64,000 bases of DNA from Sipunculus nudus (GCA_026874595.1 CM049320.1:19541714-19605713), one strand, 5' to 3'; positions 14,651-31,450 are shown, counted from the stretch's first letter. The notes: generated from the sequence alone by a model not told the origin. Numbers and translations are program-made.

Positions 14651-16535
14651 GCCCATTCTCCACACGCGAGATCTCGCCTGTGAAGGATAGGTTTCTTGCA
14701 AACCATTGTGCGCTCTGCGCTTTTTCCAGCCGAACGTGAGCCGTATCCCCTGGCAATTGAAAATTACAATAATTAAGGCAATGGAGCAAATACAGAATAT
14801 GCTTCGACTACATCCATTCCAAATATAACCATCAAACCGTATTTGTCCGTGAAACATATTTTGTATATTGATAAACCTGCGGATCTACTTTACTGTGTAC
14901 TATCTGTGACGCGGTATTGTAAATATAAACAGAAACTTATGCACGTGCTCTCTTGGATATTTCACGTGGTGCAACTGCTTAAAAAAAATGTTGAATACGT
15001 AAATTTACGGTGATAGTGCAGCAACACTTGTCGTGGTCGTTTTATTATTATGCAAAAAGAATTACCTGCATGAATTGGGGTATTAACCATTATATCATGC
15101 TAACATAAGATATAAGTCCCAAGGGATAGAAACCAACATGTTGTTTGCATTTAATAATCATCCCAGTGAGCGTTGAATGGTTTAAATGTCAGGTCAAACA
15201 TGCTTTAGTGCGTCCTTACAGGCAGAGTCCTTTCATTATTTTAATATATTTTGAATCTGTCCCGAGGTTGCCGAAAGCCTGCCCCCGAGCGGTGGAGAGT
15301 GCCTTGTACAATCTATGTAAAATAAATGTATATACAATACATGACGATACAATACATGACAATACAATGAGGCAATTTATACATATCTTTCAATTGTGCA
15401 TATATGAGATGCATAACTGAAAGGGTGTTGGAGAAAATATGACGAGAATATAGCTGATTAGCAAAATCATCTAAAAATTAATAAAAGAACGTGTCTTCCC
15501 TTTAAACAATAAAGGGAACAAATGGTACGTTGTCCCACATCTACCAAAAAAGGGAGCGTTACATCCCCCCCCCCCCCTCGTCGGAACAGGGCCCATGTTC
15601 TAGTGTGGAAACAATCTAATTGTCACAAGAATGTTTTGATCGATCTCTGGCGTTTTCTGGTTGAGTTTGAGCAAAGGCCTTTGGTTTTGAAGGGAAGTGT
15701 TAAATCCTTTGGAGGTTTGGTGCTATATTATGAACACGTAATTAAAAATAACACGGGAATAAGATATAAAGTGACACTTTTTTATTTATTAAAGCATTCT
15801 CGTACAAATGTATCCTAAGTTACGTACACACTCCGGGTTATCAGGGATGTCATCGCGGAAATGATCGCATTATATCTTAGAAAAGTATTCAATTTAAATC
15901 GAATAATTTTAGCCAAGTCTTCAGAGGATGAAAACCTTGGAAAAACCATCGATAATATGAAAGCATTACAATTCAATGCAAGCTCTATCCCTTCATTTTC
16001 ACCCGTTCAAAATTATATATGAAACATCAAAATTAAATAACTTAAATGCGATCTGGCCTTTCAACAACGCTAATCCCTCATGTATTGTATACACTATGAC
16101 CATCCTGCCGCCCATCCATTCCCCGTACAATAATAGTTTCATGTAATATGTTTCCTAGATGAACCGTATATGAGACCATTTCAATTTAAATGTCGTTGAT
16201 CATTTGTCAATATATTACTGCATTATGTATCACTGACATGTATTATTGTAAATCAAATTTAGATTATAAGCTGCAGATTAGTACATCCACACATGTAATT
16301 TATGCACATCACGGATGTATAAATTTCTCTCACTGGTACATGGAACTTTAGAATTTTACGTATAGTCGCCAGTAATATCAGATTTAATTCGTACGCATAA
16401 AAAAACACACGTCTTAACACCAAAGATAATAATATAATTTGAACAATGAAATCTAGTTTTCTAGACTTTTTAACAACGTCCCTCATGTAAAGTAAGGCTA
16501 TGATTATTAAGATCGTTGCCCATATCTGAAAATAA
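14651..16535. other. Intergenic stretch, no supported gene
   Basis: AT-rich with a poly-C run near 15567. Open stretches on both strands lack ATG starts in good context, splice partners and family motifs. Confidence 0.5.
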
Positions 16536-16541
16536 AATCAA

Positions 16542-16547
16542 TTTATT
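16542..16547 (-). terminator. Polyadenylation signal of the small secreted-protein gene
   Basis: AATAAA on the minus strand, 118 bp after the stop codon at 16665, a normal distance for a short 3' untranslated region. Confidence 0.5.
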
Positions 16548-16664
16548 GTTTAACAAATTTGATATGAAGTATGTGCATTTAGACAGCTTTCAGTTCTGTA
16601 AATGGAAGATGGCGACGAGTTAAAGATGGCGCACAGTGAGGTCACGTGATCCGCGTTGAGTAGC

Positions 16665-20186
<3,522 letters not shown>

Positions 20187-20271
20187 GATTCTGTGAGGAG
20201 ATGACTGCGGTAAAAGAAGTCAGTTCACGGCGACCCGCCTTATTCAATGAAAACCAGTCTAGCAGGAGACG

Positions 20272-20288
20272 CTTTTAAACCATTGGTC
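20272..20288 (-). promoter_or_regulatory. CCAAT and TATA-like core promoter of the small secreted-protein gene
   Basis: On the minus strand ACCAATGG is followed after one base by TTTAAAAG (20279-20272). A transcription start about 30 bp on would give a leader of about 60 bases before the ATG at 20186. The two boxes are unusually close together. Confidence 0.4.
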
Positions 20289-20329
20289 GGAGTCTGACTG
20301 TTATTTTGTCTATCCCACGATACTATAGT

Positions 20330-21490
20330 GACCAGTGGTGATTAAACAAGCCGGGAAAACATGTTTTGATGAAGGAGCTTCCAAGCTATATCTTTTTTTT
20401 CCTGGACTGGAGCCAGAGATACTAGTTAATTATTGGAGAGCATGAGACTTTGTTGTTATAAGCTGGGTATGTTTGGTCTCAGGAGACCCACACCTGTTGA
20501 ATATTGTATCTGAGTCAGTGTGTGATGTTCCGTGTTCTGTCCGTATCCGTCATTTTATAACACACGTCACCCAAGCCGTCTGCTGAACGTCTTGGCACAA
20601 ATCCATTATTTTCAATAACAGATTTGCACCCGCGTTATAATAATGTATAATAAAAAGAAATATATCAATAATGTACATAATGCTATACTCGCCATAAGAA
20701 AAAGCTCTCTGAACGTGCTTTGAATAACTGTACAACTTTTTGTATTCATAATTTCACTGACTTTATCCATTGGAGCGTTTCTCAAACATGGCTATGCTGT
20801 TCACCCTGCTATAATATGTATTTCGAAATTTTGAGTGCTTGGTCATCCAAGAGTTTTTTTTTCCGGCTTCTTCTCGGCCGATTAGGATCCAATCACTGCT
20901 ATATTCACTCCGCAGATAGAATGTCCACGGAGTATCGTCATGTCTTATTTAGTATTTTTTTTATCAATACCTTACTGATGCATTCCACGCAAGACTTTCA
21001 AACGCATTCACGCGCCACCCTATTTCCTACAGACTAAATCTAGATTTTACAAGTCTCATCTCAGATTTAAGGGTGCCCCGTTGGAAGAAAAAATGTGTCC
21101 GTGCGCGCGTGTGTGTGTGTGCAGCGTTGGATAGGCCTTTTTTTGCTTTACTTCTGTAATAGGGTCAGTATATAATCTTTATCTAATACTTTTTAATTAA
21201 CGGAATGGTCCTTTTAATTTAACATTTAAAAGACGCTTCACTTATTGAAAACAGTAAATTGATTTATATCTGTTAACATTTAGGAAGGTTTCATTTTAAC
21301 CCTATAATGGCCTTTGATATATTTATATGTAAAATCTGTCATTAGTGTTCGTTTAAACAATTTTGTTTGAAATCAATGGTAAAATACTATACTTAAATAA
21401 GATCTGAGTAGAAAACTAGAAAAAATAGTTAGACAAACATGGATAAAAGCATAACCTCCGTGCCACTCAATTTTTACTTTAAATATGCCA
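20330..21490. other. Intergenic, nothing recognised
   Basis: Contains a (GT) run near 21108-21121. No gene, element end or tandem unit was seen. Confidence 0.5.
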
Positions 21491-21498
21491 CATTCAGG

Positions 21499-21964
21499 CT
21501 ATAAATAGCCGCTTGGCAAAAACACAACTGAAACTTGAAGCAGAAACAGGTTTTAAAGAAACCAAGTTTGGAAGCCATTTTTCAGGCGTCTGCTTAGTCG
21601 TCTGCTGAGTGATGGCGTGGAGCCAAAACTACTGAAATATATTAATATTGATATGGGATGCCTTGAAGTGGAACCCCTAGGCACGCTAATGTCAGATCAG
21701 ACGGCCCAGCACGCAAAATCCCGCCAAAAATCGATGCCGTTGCGCAAAGAAAATGAGAAATCATAGAGAAAACACGATCTCTGGTGCTCGGAGTTACAGA
21801 CAACACAAGTAAAAACAATACAGTGAAAAGCCAACAGAAAAAAAGCAATATTCAGGATCGTAATTTTCTTCTCTCCCTAGTTGACGCCGACTATGATGTT
21901 TTGGTATCCATGTCTGTTTGTATGTGACTTAATGTCTCTAAATAAACTTTGAAGAAAAAAAAAG
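21499..21964 (+). ncRNA. Possible short transcription unit with a 37-codon ORF
   Basis: A strong TATA box, CTATAAATAG, lies at 21499-21508 and AATAAA at 21941-21946, followed by a run of ten A at 21955-21964. In between, an ATG at 21653 opens 37 codons to a TAG at 21766; the product starts Met-Gly-Cys, as in dually acylated proteins, and is Lys/Arg-rich at the end. A good acceptor (ttctctccctag, AG at 21879-21880) precedes the last part. It could be a short mRNA, a non-coding RNA or an old retrocopy. No similarity is recognised. Confidence 0.3.
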
Positions 21965-23470
21965 GTTTTGACAAATGGAGAACCTAATTAATATATTCAA
22001 ATTATAAAGTACTCATAGACCGCATACCTCCGCCGCCATTCCGCATCGACGCCATCCATATACCACCATTCCACTTGATTCGATGTGATTCATTAATAAA
22101 TATGTTTCACTTTACTTGTGTTGGTCACTAAGAAATTATATTTAAAGGATATTAAATGTGCTTTTTCTCAGGAAGATGATCCGAATAATAAAGGTTTATT
22201 GTGATTTTATCGGTCATGATGATGGTCGAATTCCCGCAGGTTCACCCTACATATGTAAGCCACGAATATTATTAGAGAACGGCGTCTCTCAATACTTTGT
22301 TCAAATATTTAGTCACGAAGAATGGTGGACTACCGTGGCTTTGCTTTCCCCCTGCACTAACAAGGGTGGTGGGATTATATTAGGTTTGGTGTTCGTTTAT
22401 ACCAAGTAGATGATGGGAATACAGGTGATTGATCATACGTTAATATTCATAATTCTTAAAGATTCGGGAATTACCGAGCTTTGTTGTATATGTATTTTTT
22501 TTGCTCATGATGATGGTCGAATTAACGGGGTATGGCTATAATATTATTACTCTGAAAAATGCACGCGGATTTTTGTTCAATATAAACTATATAGATTGCA
22601 CTTATATCTCACATGATAAAAGTAAAAAATATTCTCTATTTTCCACGGTAAGATTCTGGCTTGTATTCTCGACGTTTATAAGAGTCACTTCATGAGAATG
22701 TTCACATTTTCAGATTTTTTATCTCCTAAACTATCAAAATTAAAATTTAATACAGTTCGTCAGACTTACTTATATAAGTCATACATGTAACATGTACGTG
22801 ACGAGTCTCTGTCGGAGACATTTGATTCACGTGATGCTTTCAACAGACCTTTTCACGAGCATTTTCCTTGCCAGTAATGTACGATGGTCTACACTATACA
22901 TTTAGAGAGTTCGGGGTATGTCAAATAATATTTATTACAAGCCAGAACCTCCCCCAGGAAGATAGAAAATATATTTTACTTTTATCATGTGAGAGGTAAC
23001 CAAATATGATCTTTCGAAAATTCGAAACTGGTTTCAGTTCCGGGAAAACCGAATCAGTATGGTTTCATCTTTTATTTTCAATTGAACGGTTTCGGTTTTA
23101 ATAGAAAATATTGATAATATCGCAAACTTTTAACAATTATTTAAATTAATTAATGATGAAAATTTTCCCAAAAGATAGAGATCCATGCCTGTGCACTTTG
23201 CGACAAGGTTATAACATTATTAATTGTGACTGGAAGATATTCAATTATGATGAATATAGACTGTTTCTCTTCGTCTTTTCACTTATGCACGTGTCAAACG
23301 ACATGGACGTACAGAATAGGTACGGCTTAACCTTTAGCTATACATGGTTATAGTAGGGAATATTGAATTCAAAACGCTTCCGATAAAATGTTTATACCCC
23401 AGTTATTGCTTATCTAACTCTAACAGTCATTAACAGTATCAATAAATAAAATAATGAACAAAATTGCACT
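21965..23470. other. Intergenic, no supported gene
   Basis: AT-rich. 'catgatgatggtcgaatt' occurs twice (near 22215 and 22506), so two diverged copies of a short repeat lie about 290 bp apart. Nothing else was recognised. Confidence 0.4.
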
Positions 23471-23477
23471 ACTTTGG

Positions 23478-23479
<2 letters not shown>

Positions 23480-23556
<77 letters not shown>
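23480..23556. repeat. (TA)n microsatellite
   Basis: A perfect TA tract of about 76 bp. Confidence 0.95.
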
Positions 23557-23561
<5 letters not shown>

Positions 23562-23604
23562 GAAATCTGCTTTCCAAGGAATACAACCCCCCCCCCGTCA
23601 TGTT

Positions 23605-23700
23605 TGCATTCAATTATTCGGCCCACATTCCCAGGTTCATTCGTGCATAAGTGACTGAACCTTTGTGAATATTCCTTGATGAAATTCCTGAATCCAAACA
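23605..23700 (-). repeat. Dispersed repeat, inverted copy of the 43405-43565 family
   Basis: The reverse complement reads '...atcaaggaatattcacaaaggttcagtcacttatgcacgaatgaacctgggaatgtgggccgaat'. This matches 43480-43565, 59545-59625 and, more weakly, 29440-29510. It is the only minus-oriented copy of the four. Confidence 0.75.
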
Positions 23701-23889
23701 TTGTTCCGGATCCATACCAAAATCTAATCGATTCTTCAATGGCCTATTCCCGAAATCAAGTTTCAACGTGTCCCAGTTATTGTAAGGCGATAACATAAGC
23801 GATGATGTTACTAAAATTTCTTTGACGAGGTTATATATATTATCATTATGGATTGAACAGCTTGTTTCAATAACCAATACGAGATATTC

Positions 23890-24045
23890 TCCGTATGCAT
23901 GGCTAGGATGGTGGCGTGCGGTTGTGTCTGGAGATCCCACAGAAAAATTTGGACGGGCCACGACAACCAACTCTCATAGCGCCGCCGGGAATCGAACCCA
24001 GCGGAGAGGGTCGAGCGTGTTACTACTGACTGTTAAGGTTTATAA
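23890..24045 (-). mobile_element. SINE copy related to 37925-38110
   Basis: The parts 'ggacgggccacgacaaccaactctcatagc' and 'gggaatcgaacccagcggagagggtcgagcgt' match the SINE at 37925-38110. On the minus strand 'gggttcgattcccgg' is a clear B box. Confidence 0.7.
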
Positions 24046-24144
24046 AATTCAATACCTCTGATTGTGTCTAGAGGGGCATTCGAGAGCTCAAGTCCATACA
24101 TGTATAAATGTGTACATGTGTACATGAATGGCTAAATATAATTG

Positions 24145-24625
24145 TAAACCAGCAGGCGGTCTTTTTTTAATGATTATCATAAAGTTGATTTTCATACGGT
24201 TTACACTTTTGCTACTGAATTTATAAATAATATTTTCATAAAATATAACTTATTCGGAAAGGTTAGAGATTTAGCTTTATCTTATATTACAGTTATATAC
24301 TCTGGTTTCACTCTATTTACGTGTATTCCTTCGTTGCATAAAGTTTTAAAAGGCGTCCCCTATAGTTATTTTTTAACACAGTTTGCAGCCGTTCAGTCTA
24401 GCACTGGCAACGAATTCTCGAGTCCATTTCGAGCACCCGAACAAAAAATGTAGTTCCAGTTACTTTGAAAGATATTCGCATAAAGCTTTTCACACTCATT
24501 GATTTGGTATAATTTTGTATTCTTTTTTATAGGACCACTCCTCCTGTTGGAAAGACCTATGAGGATGAATATTTAATAAGTCTTCTATGATAGGCATATC
24601 TGACGTCACACTAGTCCTTACCATA
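24145..24625 (+). repeat. Duplicated block a1 (copy at 60070-60560)
   Basis: Shared landmarks with the second copy are 'tatcataaagttgattttcata', 'ctctatttacgtgtattccttcgttgcat', 'gtctagcactggcaacgaat' and 'ctcctcctgttggaaagac' through 'gacgtcacactagtc'. No coding capacity was seen. In the second copy it lies directly beside a piece of block a2, as expected if both were once one unit. Confidence 0.75.
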
Positions 24626-24794
24626 GTGACAACAAAATAACATTTCAGGCTTCTTGTTTACTGAGGCAGGAACGGCTGGATGAAGCTGCATGCCATGCAC
24701 GTTATCTGCTTTTCAATAGCCTAATTAAAATATATATACGGGAACCGATCCACATTGAAGAAGTTCTTCTCTAAAATTGTTCAATAGTAATCTG

Positions 24795-24851
24795 TGTGTG
24801 TGTGTGTGGGGGGGGGGATTATTTGTTTGTTCGATGAAGTGCGCGAGCGTT

Positions 24852-24897
<46 letters not shown>

Positions 24898-24966
24898 GGG
24901 ATGGGAATGGGGGGGGGGGGGGGGGGGGAATGATTTGTTTGTTCGATTAAGTGCAAGAGCGTTTGC

Positions 24967-25025
<59 letters not shown>

Positions 25026-25116
25026 TCTCTGTGGGGATGGGGGTGGGTGGGTTGGGGGGGGGGGGGGGTGGGGATGGGAGGATTATTTGTTGGTTTGATG
25101 AATTGCGCGAGCGTTT

Positions 25117-25167
<51 letters not shown>

Positions 25168-25190
25168 TATATATATATATATGCATATAT
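24795..25190. repeat. Compound microsatellite: (TG), poly-G, (CT)n, (TA)n
   Basis: A unit of about 110-130 bp is repeated three times: 'gtgggg...ggggg', 'ttatttgtttgttcgatgaagtgcgcgagcgtttg', then a dinucleotide tract. The tract is (CT)n in the first two units and (TA)n in the third. The G runs at 24811-24818, 24910-24928 and 25053-25068 all lie on the plus strand. Poly Ser-Leu frames are products of the repeat. Confidence 0.9.
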
Positions 25191-27579
25191 ATATCTACAC
25201 GTGTATATAAATTTGATGGTACATAGCATTAATGTATGTTTTATAAATATTTTGTCTTACTGGGAATGCAATTTATACTTATATTATCTTGCAATACCTC
25301 AATATCTCATTAATTATTACTGTATGATCACAATATAATATATGTCGCAATAACATATACATATCAGTTAAAACCACTACAAATCTGCAGTAGGTGTCAT
25401 GCATTCTCCTCACGGAAGAGCTTTAGTAGTTAGCTCTTTTGTTCATGAGGGTTTTAAAATCGCGATAATTCGCGAAAGTGAGAATATCCCGAAATTAAAA
25501 CCGTCGTGAATAATATGACACATCTACACAGGTAAACATTAATTTTCTAAATCCCAATTGGGATCACATGTACTATAATAATAAAAGTTGAAGACTGATA
25601 TTACAAAAAATAAGTTTAATATTATCCGTTAATTGAACTAAATTTTATAAGTAATCATAGATGTTTTGTATTATCTGCCAATGAGGAACAAGAACTTCCA
25701 TTTACATAATTTTTCGAAAAAAAATTTACAACGATTTAGTCAAATTAATAATTAATTTTTTAATGAAATAATGGATAAACTGTATTTATTACTGAATGGA
25801 AAGAAGCAACGCAAAACAATTAAAAAGCGAAAATCACGGAATTTTAACCCCACGGATATGAATCCAACCATAGAATCTATATATGTCAAGGATATATCGC
25901 CTGCCTATAGATCCTTTATCGACATCATCCATTCCAAATAAAACCAATATAAATCATTTTTTACGATTACATATTTTGTATTCTGTCAAACATGTTGATC
26001 CAATTTGTGGTTTAATATCCATGACCCGACATTATAAATATGAACAGAAACTATGCACGTGATTGCTTGGAGATATCACGTAATACATCTGTTTCTAGAA
26101 TTGTTGAAAATTTATGAATATGCAATGTGATCATCAAATGATATTTGTTCTGGCCAGTTCGACATTATGCCTTAAGGTCACTTGACTGAAATGGAGGAGG
26201 GGGGGTTATCAAGCAAAGCATGCCTGTAGGATATTCCATATTCTCTCAATAGATAACTCCGCCTAAGACTTACATTTAAAATGGACTCACCCATTAATGA
26301 TAAATCACAGCCAATGGGTCAGAGAAGGGATCTGATCACTTACTAGCTGGCGGGCCTCGCCAGCAGTCCTCATCCTATGGCTCCTAGGTAAGTCACTTAG
26401 GGAGAAGCAAGGGTCTCCGCGTATAAGGAGATGGAGATGGTTAAGCATCGGCGAAGTTGAGTAGCCCGCAACTCTCCAAATTTTTAATAAAGCATATATC
26501 CCATGCATACCCTCCATATCTTTAGTAAAGCGTACACCCTTATGCATTGACTGTCAGTCTTCTGTTATGGCATACAACTAATAATCATTCTAAATTCGGA
26601 CAGACCGTTTGACCATTGGAAAACTCTTTGTAATGTTAAACTTAAATTCCTGAGTTGTTTTATGTTATCGGTAGGAAAATCCCTACATGCCGTCATAACA
26701 AGTGAGGGCCAAGAGATCAAGGGTCACGCGTAGTCTCTTAGGCAGACACACGATGGCGTTCCGCAACTCCCTGTCTCTACTTTCTGAAGTCCTTGGCCGA
26801 ATCCGTTAATTGGCTTCTAGTCTTGGATGTATCTGTGACCCAATGATACTCCACTAATTATTGCGACAAATCCACTCGGTTTCCATTTCTAAGAAAAGAT
26901 CACAATTTCCAAAAAAATACACTGATTTGCCATAAATGTGTATTCTACTATTCTGTGGGCTTGATATGACATCAAACATGACCAGGTTCTGACAGTAATT
27001 TAACTAGAAAGCATATTTTATCACAAATGCCTTATACATCTGGTACTGGGGTGGACCTCCTGGCGTGAACTGTATTTTCGTGAGGTTTACCCGACTCTTT
27101 CTTGTATGGCTGTTGTCTTTAATCTATTAAGGTAGAATCTGTGAGGATTGGCAGTACCTGAAAAACACAATAAATTGTTTTCTCTTACAAAGCGCACAAC
27201 AGGTGTGTGGTTGACCTGTCATGGCCTTGATCTGCCGGAATACACTCCATGGCGACTCCCTATGTACATCCGAGGCAAGAAGCCAACGGATTCGGCCGAG
27301 GAGTTCCGAATGACAGCCTTGAGTTGGCGAGCCTGCAAATGAGGCAAAGGTCACCTGCATGGAGATTGGGAAACAGCCGTAAGTGTTCAGCTTTGTCAGT
27401 AGATGGCAGCACATTCATCAACTAGTCACAACAGTCTTGTAGCTCAATTTTTCTAAAGGTGTTAAACGTGTGGCATTTAACTCCAAATTTTCCTTTTCAT
27501 GACATTTGTTATCGATGTTCATACGGTGTCCCTCACAGCCTTTTACATAAAAGATTTGAGTTTCTGTTATTTATTATTT

Positions 27580-27635
27580 ATATCCTAATTATTATTATTA
27601 TCATTATTATTAATATTATTATTATTATTATTAAC

Positions 27636-27669
<34 letters not shown>

Positions 27670-27798
27670 ATATTTTTTTTTATTTCTATCATTATAATTG
27701 GTATTATAACTATCACTTTTATTGTTATTATCATTATTATTATTAAAATTATTATTATCATTATTATTATCGTATTATTACGTGTTATTATTATTAAA

Positions 27799-27849
<51 letters not shown>

Positions 27850-27860
27850 GTTATTATCTA
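27580..27860. repeat. (ATT)n/(TAG)n microsatellite of block A
   Basis: ATT repeats with an internal (AGT)n run at 27636-27669. The same tract occurs at the same place in block B (35462-35706) and at 59725-59893, so it is older than the duplication. Confidence 0.95.
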
Positions 27861-29566
27861 GCACCTTTTGTTCCTTTACATTGCTTCTATTGGTAGGTGA
27901 CCACCAGACCTGAATAAAATATTTATTTTTTTCATTAGATCTTTATGTCTGTGTGTATCAACTAAGGCTAAATAAAATTCACTATGCCACTGTCAGCTTA
28001 CCAATGTAATAAACAAAACGTTCATTTTCCTTCACCACGTGACACACAATGTTTCTGTAGGTTAGTGGGACGTATTTCCCGGCTTTATATATTAGTATAT
28101 AAGGTGGACGTGTTGAGGGCAATGGCAAAAAGTTTTTTTTCTTGTTGAGTGTTTAGCACCATCAAACTCAAACATCATGAAATACAGGGGGATGTGTGTG
28201 ACATTTTCCCTGAATATATATGGCATATGGCAATATATATCCTCTTCTAAAACTGGCCATTAATGGTAGCAACCTGTCAAACCTTTTCACAGAAAAACCT
28301 ATACAACTTTCTGTCACCTCCAGCATAAAAAAAAAACCAACCTGTATATTCTTTTTATTTAATCATAATTCTCCTATCACCCTACTGCTAAAAATACTGT
28401 ATGGAACATCAAATATTTTTGCATGAAATATTCTGTCTCCCTGTTTTATGTTATGCCCGCTCACACATGACGCCACACAATAGACCGACCTAGACCTGAC
28501 CCGAAAATGGGTCACTCTAACCTGTAAATATTCACATAAAGCGTGCAGCTAATTTAACAGATCATAACGTGTATACAGTTCAGCCTTACGTTTGTTGCTC
28601 ATTTGGTTCTGACCCCGTTTTGTGTCCTCGTCAAGTATTTTAAAAGTTATAATTACATGCGAGTTGTTGCTGCATGTGTGATCCGTTGTGCACTAATGAT
28701 GCACGTGGATCCTACTATTTGTCTATTATTATTATTTTTTTTGGCTTCCGTAGTAGGGTATGTGTTCATCCCCGTTCACGTGTGTGTTGGAAGGGGGAGG
28801 GTAAACGTCTACGAATCTTGTTGCCGCGTACGAAAATACCTTATGTGACGTACTGTTTGCCTGTAACGGCGTACCTCCTGTTGCTTTGTATCACGCCGGA
28901 GGAGGAAGGGTTTAAAATTAATCTTCCAAGTACGAGAGTCCCAAAAATCGGATTTCTTTTTTGTGGCGTACAACTTTGTGATCCACATGAGGACACAGTG
29001 ATGTACCCAATCGACGCACACTTTCCAAACGCATGAGCGAACAGTTAAAGTACACATCTCAAAAGTGGTGCTATGAAGCGTTGCACTTGCAGTGTATACA
29101 GCAACACTATAAATGGCATTTTTACTTATACATGTATGCCAGTGATTCATATACCACCAAATTTTTCCCAGTCAGAGGGTGAAGCAAAAAAAAAAGAAAC
29201 CCACATCAGGTAAGTTCTTATCAGCTTTTTGGTTTTCAATTTGAAATATCGGCCGAAACAGTCAAGTGAATCAGTGTGTGTGTTGGCTGTTAGGTGTGTG
29301 CGTGCGTGTCTTTGTTCACAACATAACTCACGGAATCTTGCACGGATCTGATGAAATTCCCAGGGAATTATGCTGGAACTGGCCAATGGCGAATCGATTA
29401 GAATTTGGTCTGAATGCGACATATAATCCGAATTGAGCATCAAGCAATATGATTACAAATACAGAGTCATTCATGGACGTATGAACCTTGGAATATGGGC
29501 AGAATAAGTGAAAGCAAATACAGTTTTGTGAGGATCCTAACGCTTATCTTGTGAGGGACAAGCACC

Positions 29567-29571
<5 letters not shown>

Positions 29572-29616
<45 letters not shown>
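29572..29616. repeat. (TA)n microsatellite
   Basis: A perfect TA tract in the part of block A (about 29140-29850) that block B lacks. Confidence 0.95.
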
Positions 29617-29619
<3 letters not shown>

Positions 29620-30799
29620 GTAATTCTAGCTTAACTAAGCATGTTCATTTCAATTCCTGTTGCGAACTGCATGATAAAGCAGTAATCTATGCTTCCTCTC
29701 ATTCTATATCCTGGTGCTAACCAAGTCCGATATAACTACTGCACCTGCGGACCTAGCATGGTGTGTAATCACCCCATTCCTTTTTTATCTCGAGGGGTTT
29801 TATTCTGCGATATTCGCAAATGCGAAATAATCGCGAATTCGGAACAGACCTGAGACCAATTTAAATTTTTAATTCCAAGAATATTTATGAAACGTCAATC
29901 TCAATTTAATTCATATCCATATGCTGGAGAAAACTGTCAATTCCAATTCAAATCAAAACAATTTTTATTCAATACAAATTCAATTCGCATTACAGTTAAT
30001 CGCACTTATTTTAATGTGTTCATTGGTGTGTAACGAATGTTATCAAATGTGTTATTTTACGTCAACCTAAGTACACAACTTAGTTTTGTTCAAAATAGCA
30101 TGAATTTGCACCAAAACTAAATGGACTATCAGTAATTTTGAGTTTTATCCTTTCATGTGGTAAGGCATAGGACTATGATATCAGGCATACAGATTTTATT
30201 AGTTTAACAGGGAACTTTTTCCTAAATTCGGATATTTTTTTTTTTTTGTATTTCAACGAGGGACCATTATAACCTACCAGTAGAGCAGTGAATATGTATG
30301 CAAATATTCTTTTTTGGAAATGATAATAGCAAGGTCAATAAACTTGGAATACTTGAATGAGCACTCATGTGCTATATAATTTTACTTATTCTGTTCATCA
30401 AAGACCAGCGGTCTGTAGGATGTACTTTGCTATCATGGGTGATGCCTGCTCGGTCCAGTGAAGTGCCCTGGGTAATCAGAACCACTGGTCACCACATAGA
30501 TAAAAGCTGGTCCAAGCAGACCGGGTCATCAGAGCAGCTCCAGGCACACTGAATGCTATAACAATAGGCATATCCTAGAAAGTAACTGAAACAGAACAGG
30601 TCAGTTCATCTGATTACATATACTTCATGTTTCAGCAGGGAATGTGGTGTAATAAGAAGTAATACATTTTATTCTTATCTTTTGCCCTCTATTATCATTA
30701 CTGTCACAGCTCAGCTTTATATTTTTTACCTCCTCCAAGCCTAGGGTTATGTTTTTTGGAGCGTATGAATGTCTCTCTGCTTATCTGTTTAGCTGTTCG

Positions 30800-31450
30800 T
30801 CTGTTAACACAAAAGTTCTTCAATGGAGTTTGATGAAATTTACAGGATAGCTCGGTAATGATACAACTGATTAAATTTGGGGTGCGATCCATGCGTAAAT
30901 AACCCCGGAATGAGTTTGAGTTTTTTTATGGAGTGGGTGGGGGGGGGGGGGGGTGGTCTATAGCATATATTTGTATATACGCATGTGGCGATATGGCCAA
31001 ATTTGGTGTGCGAGTCTTAAAGTTACAGAGGACAATGACGTCACTCCATGTGTGCGTGTCTGTTTCCCTGAAAAGTGTCGGTAGATCAAAGTACAGCGGC
31101 GGGGGGGGGGGGGGGGGTCTTGAAAAGGGTTGAGGTGGGTGGGTGGGGGGGGGGGCACAAATGTAATTGTTCGTTGTAAACGGAGTTTGATGACATTTTC
31201 AGGTTAGGTCGGCAATGATACAAGAAACATTTCATTGGGGACCGATTCATGGGTAAAAAAAAGCCATGAAAGGGCTTTTGGTTTTTTAGGGGTCGCATTG
31301 CCGATTTGCTTACACTGGGACGTTTAGCAGGTGGATATTTGGTCATATTTGGAGAGAGCCGTGACGTCATAGAGCACAATGACGTCATTGCAGGTGTACG
31401 TGCCGTTTCCCTGAAAGGTGTCAGTTAATCAACGTTAGCAGGGGGGGGGA
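30800..31450 (+). repeat. Two-copy tandem repeat, about 345 bp, with CRE motifs and G runs
   Basis: Both copies contain 'ggagtttgatgaaattt-cagg' or close, 'cggcaatgatacaa', 'caatgacgtcact', 'gtttccctgaaaagtgtcggt' and a terminal G run. The CRE TGACGTCA occurs at about 31037 and twice in the second copy (about 31363 and 31381). G runs lie at 30941-30953, 31101-31117, 31145-31155 and 31441-31449, all on the plus strand. Confidence 0.8.

Larger units (their letters stand above)
25188..30725 (+). repeat. Segmental duplication block A
   Basis: The block is a diverged direct copy of block B (31760-37700), offset by about 6.5 kb. Shared landmarks in order are 'ttactgggaatgcaatttatacttat' (25259/31828), 'cagtaggtgtcatgcattctcctcac', 'cactcttaaggtcacttgactgaaatgg' type text near 26170/32705, 'acattcggccgaggagttccgaat' near 27290/35220, the (TTA)n tract, 'ccacgtgacacacaatgtttctgta' (28036/35880), 'gcctgtaacggcgtacctcctgttgct' (28859/36733) and 'agtgccctgggtaatcagaaccactggt' (30463/37459). 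No gene was found. Many open stretches are shared between copies at the DNA level only. Confidence 0.85.
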
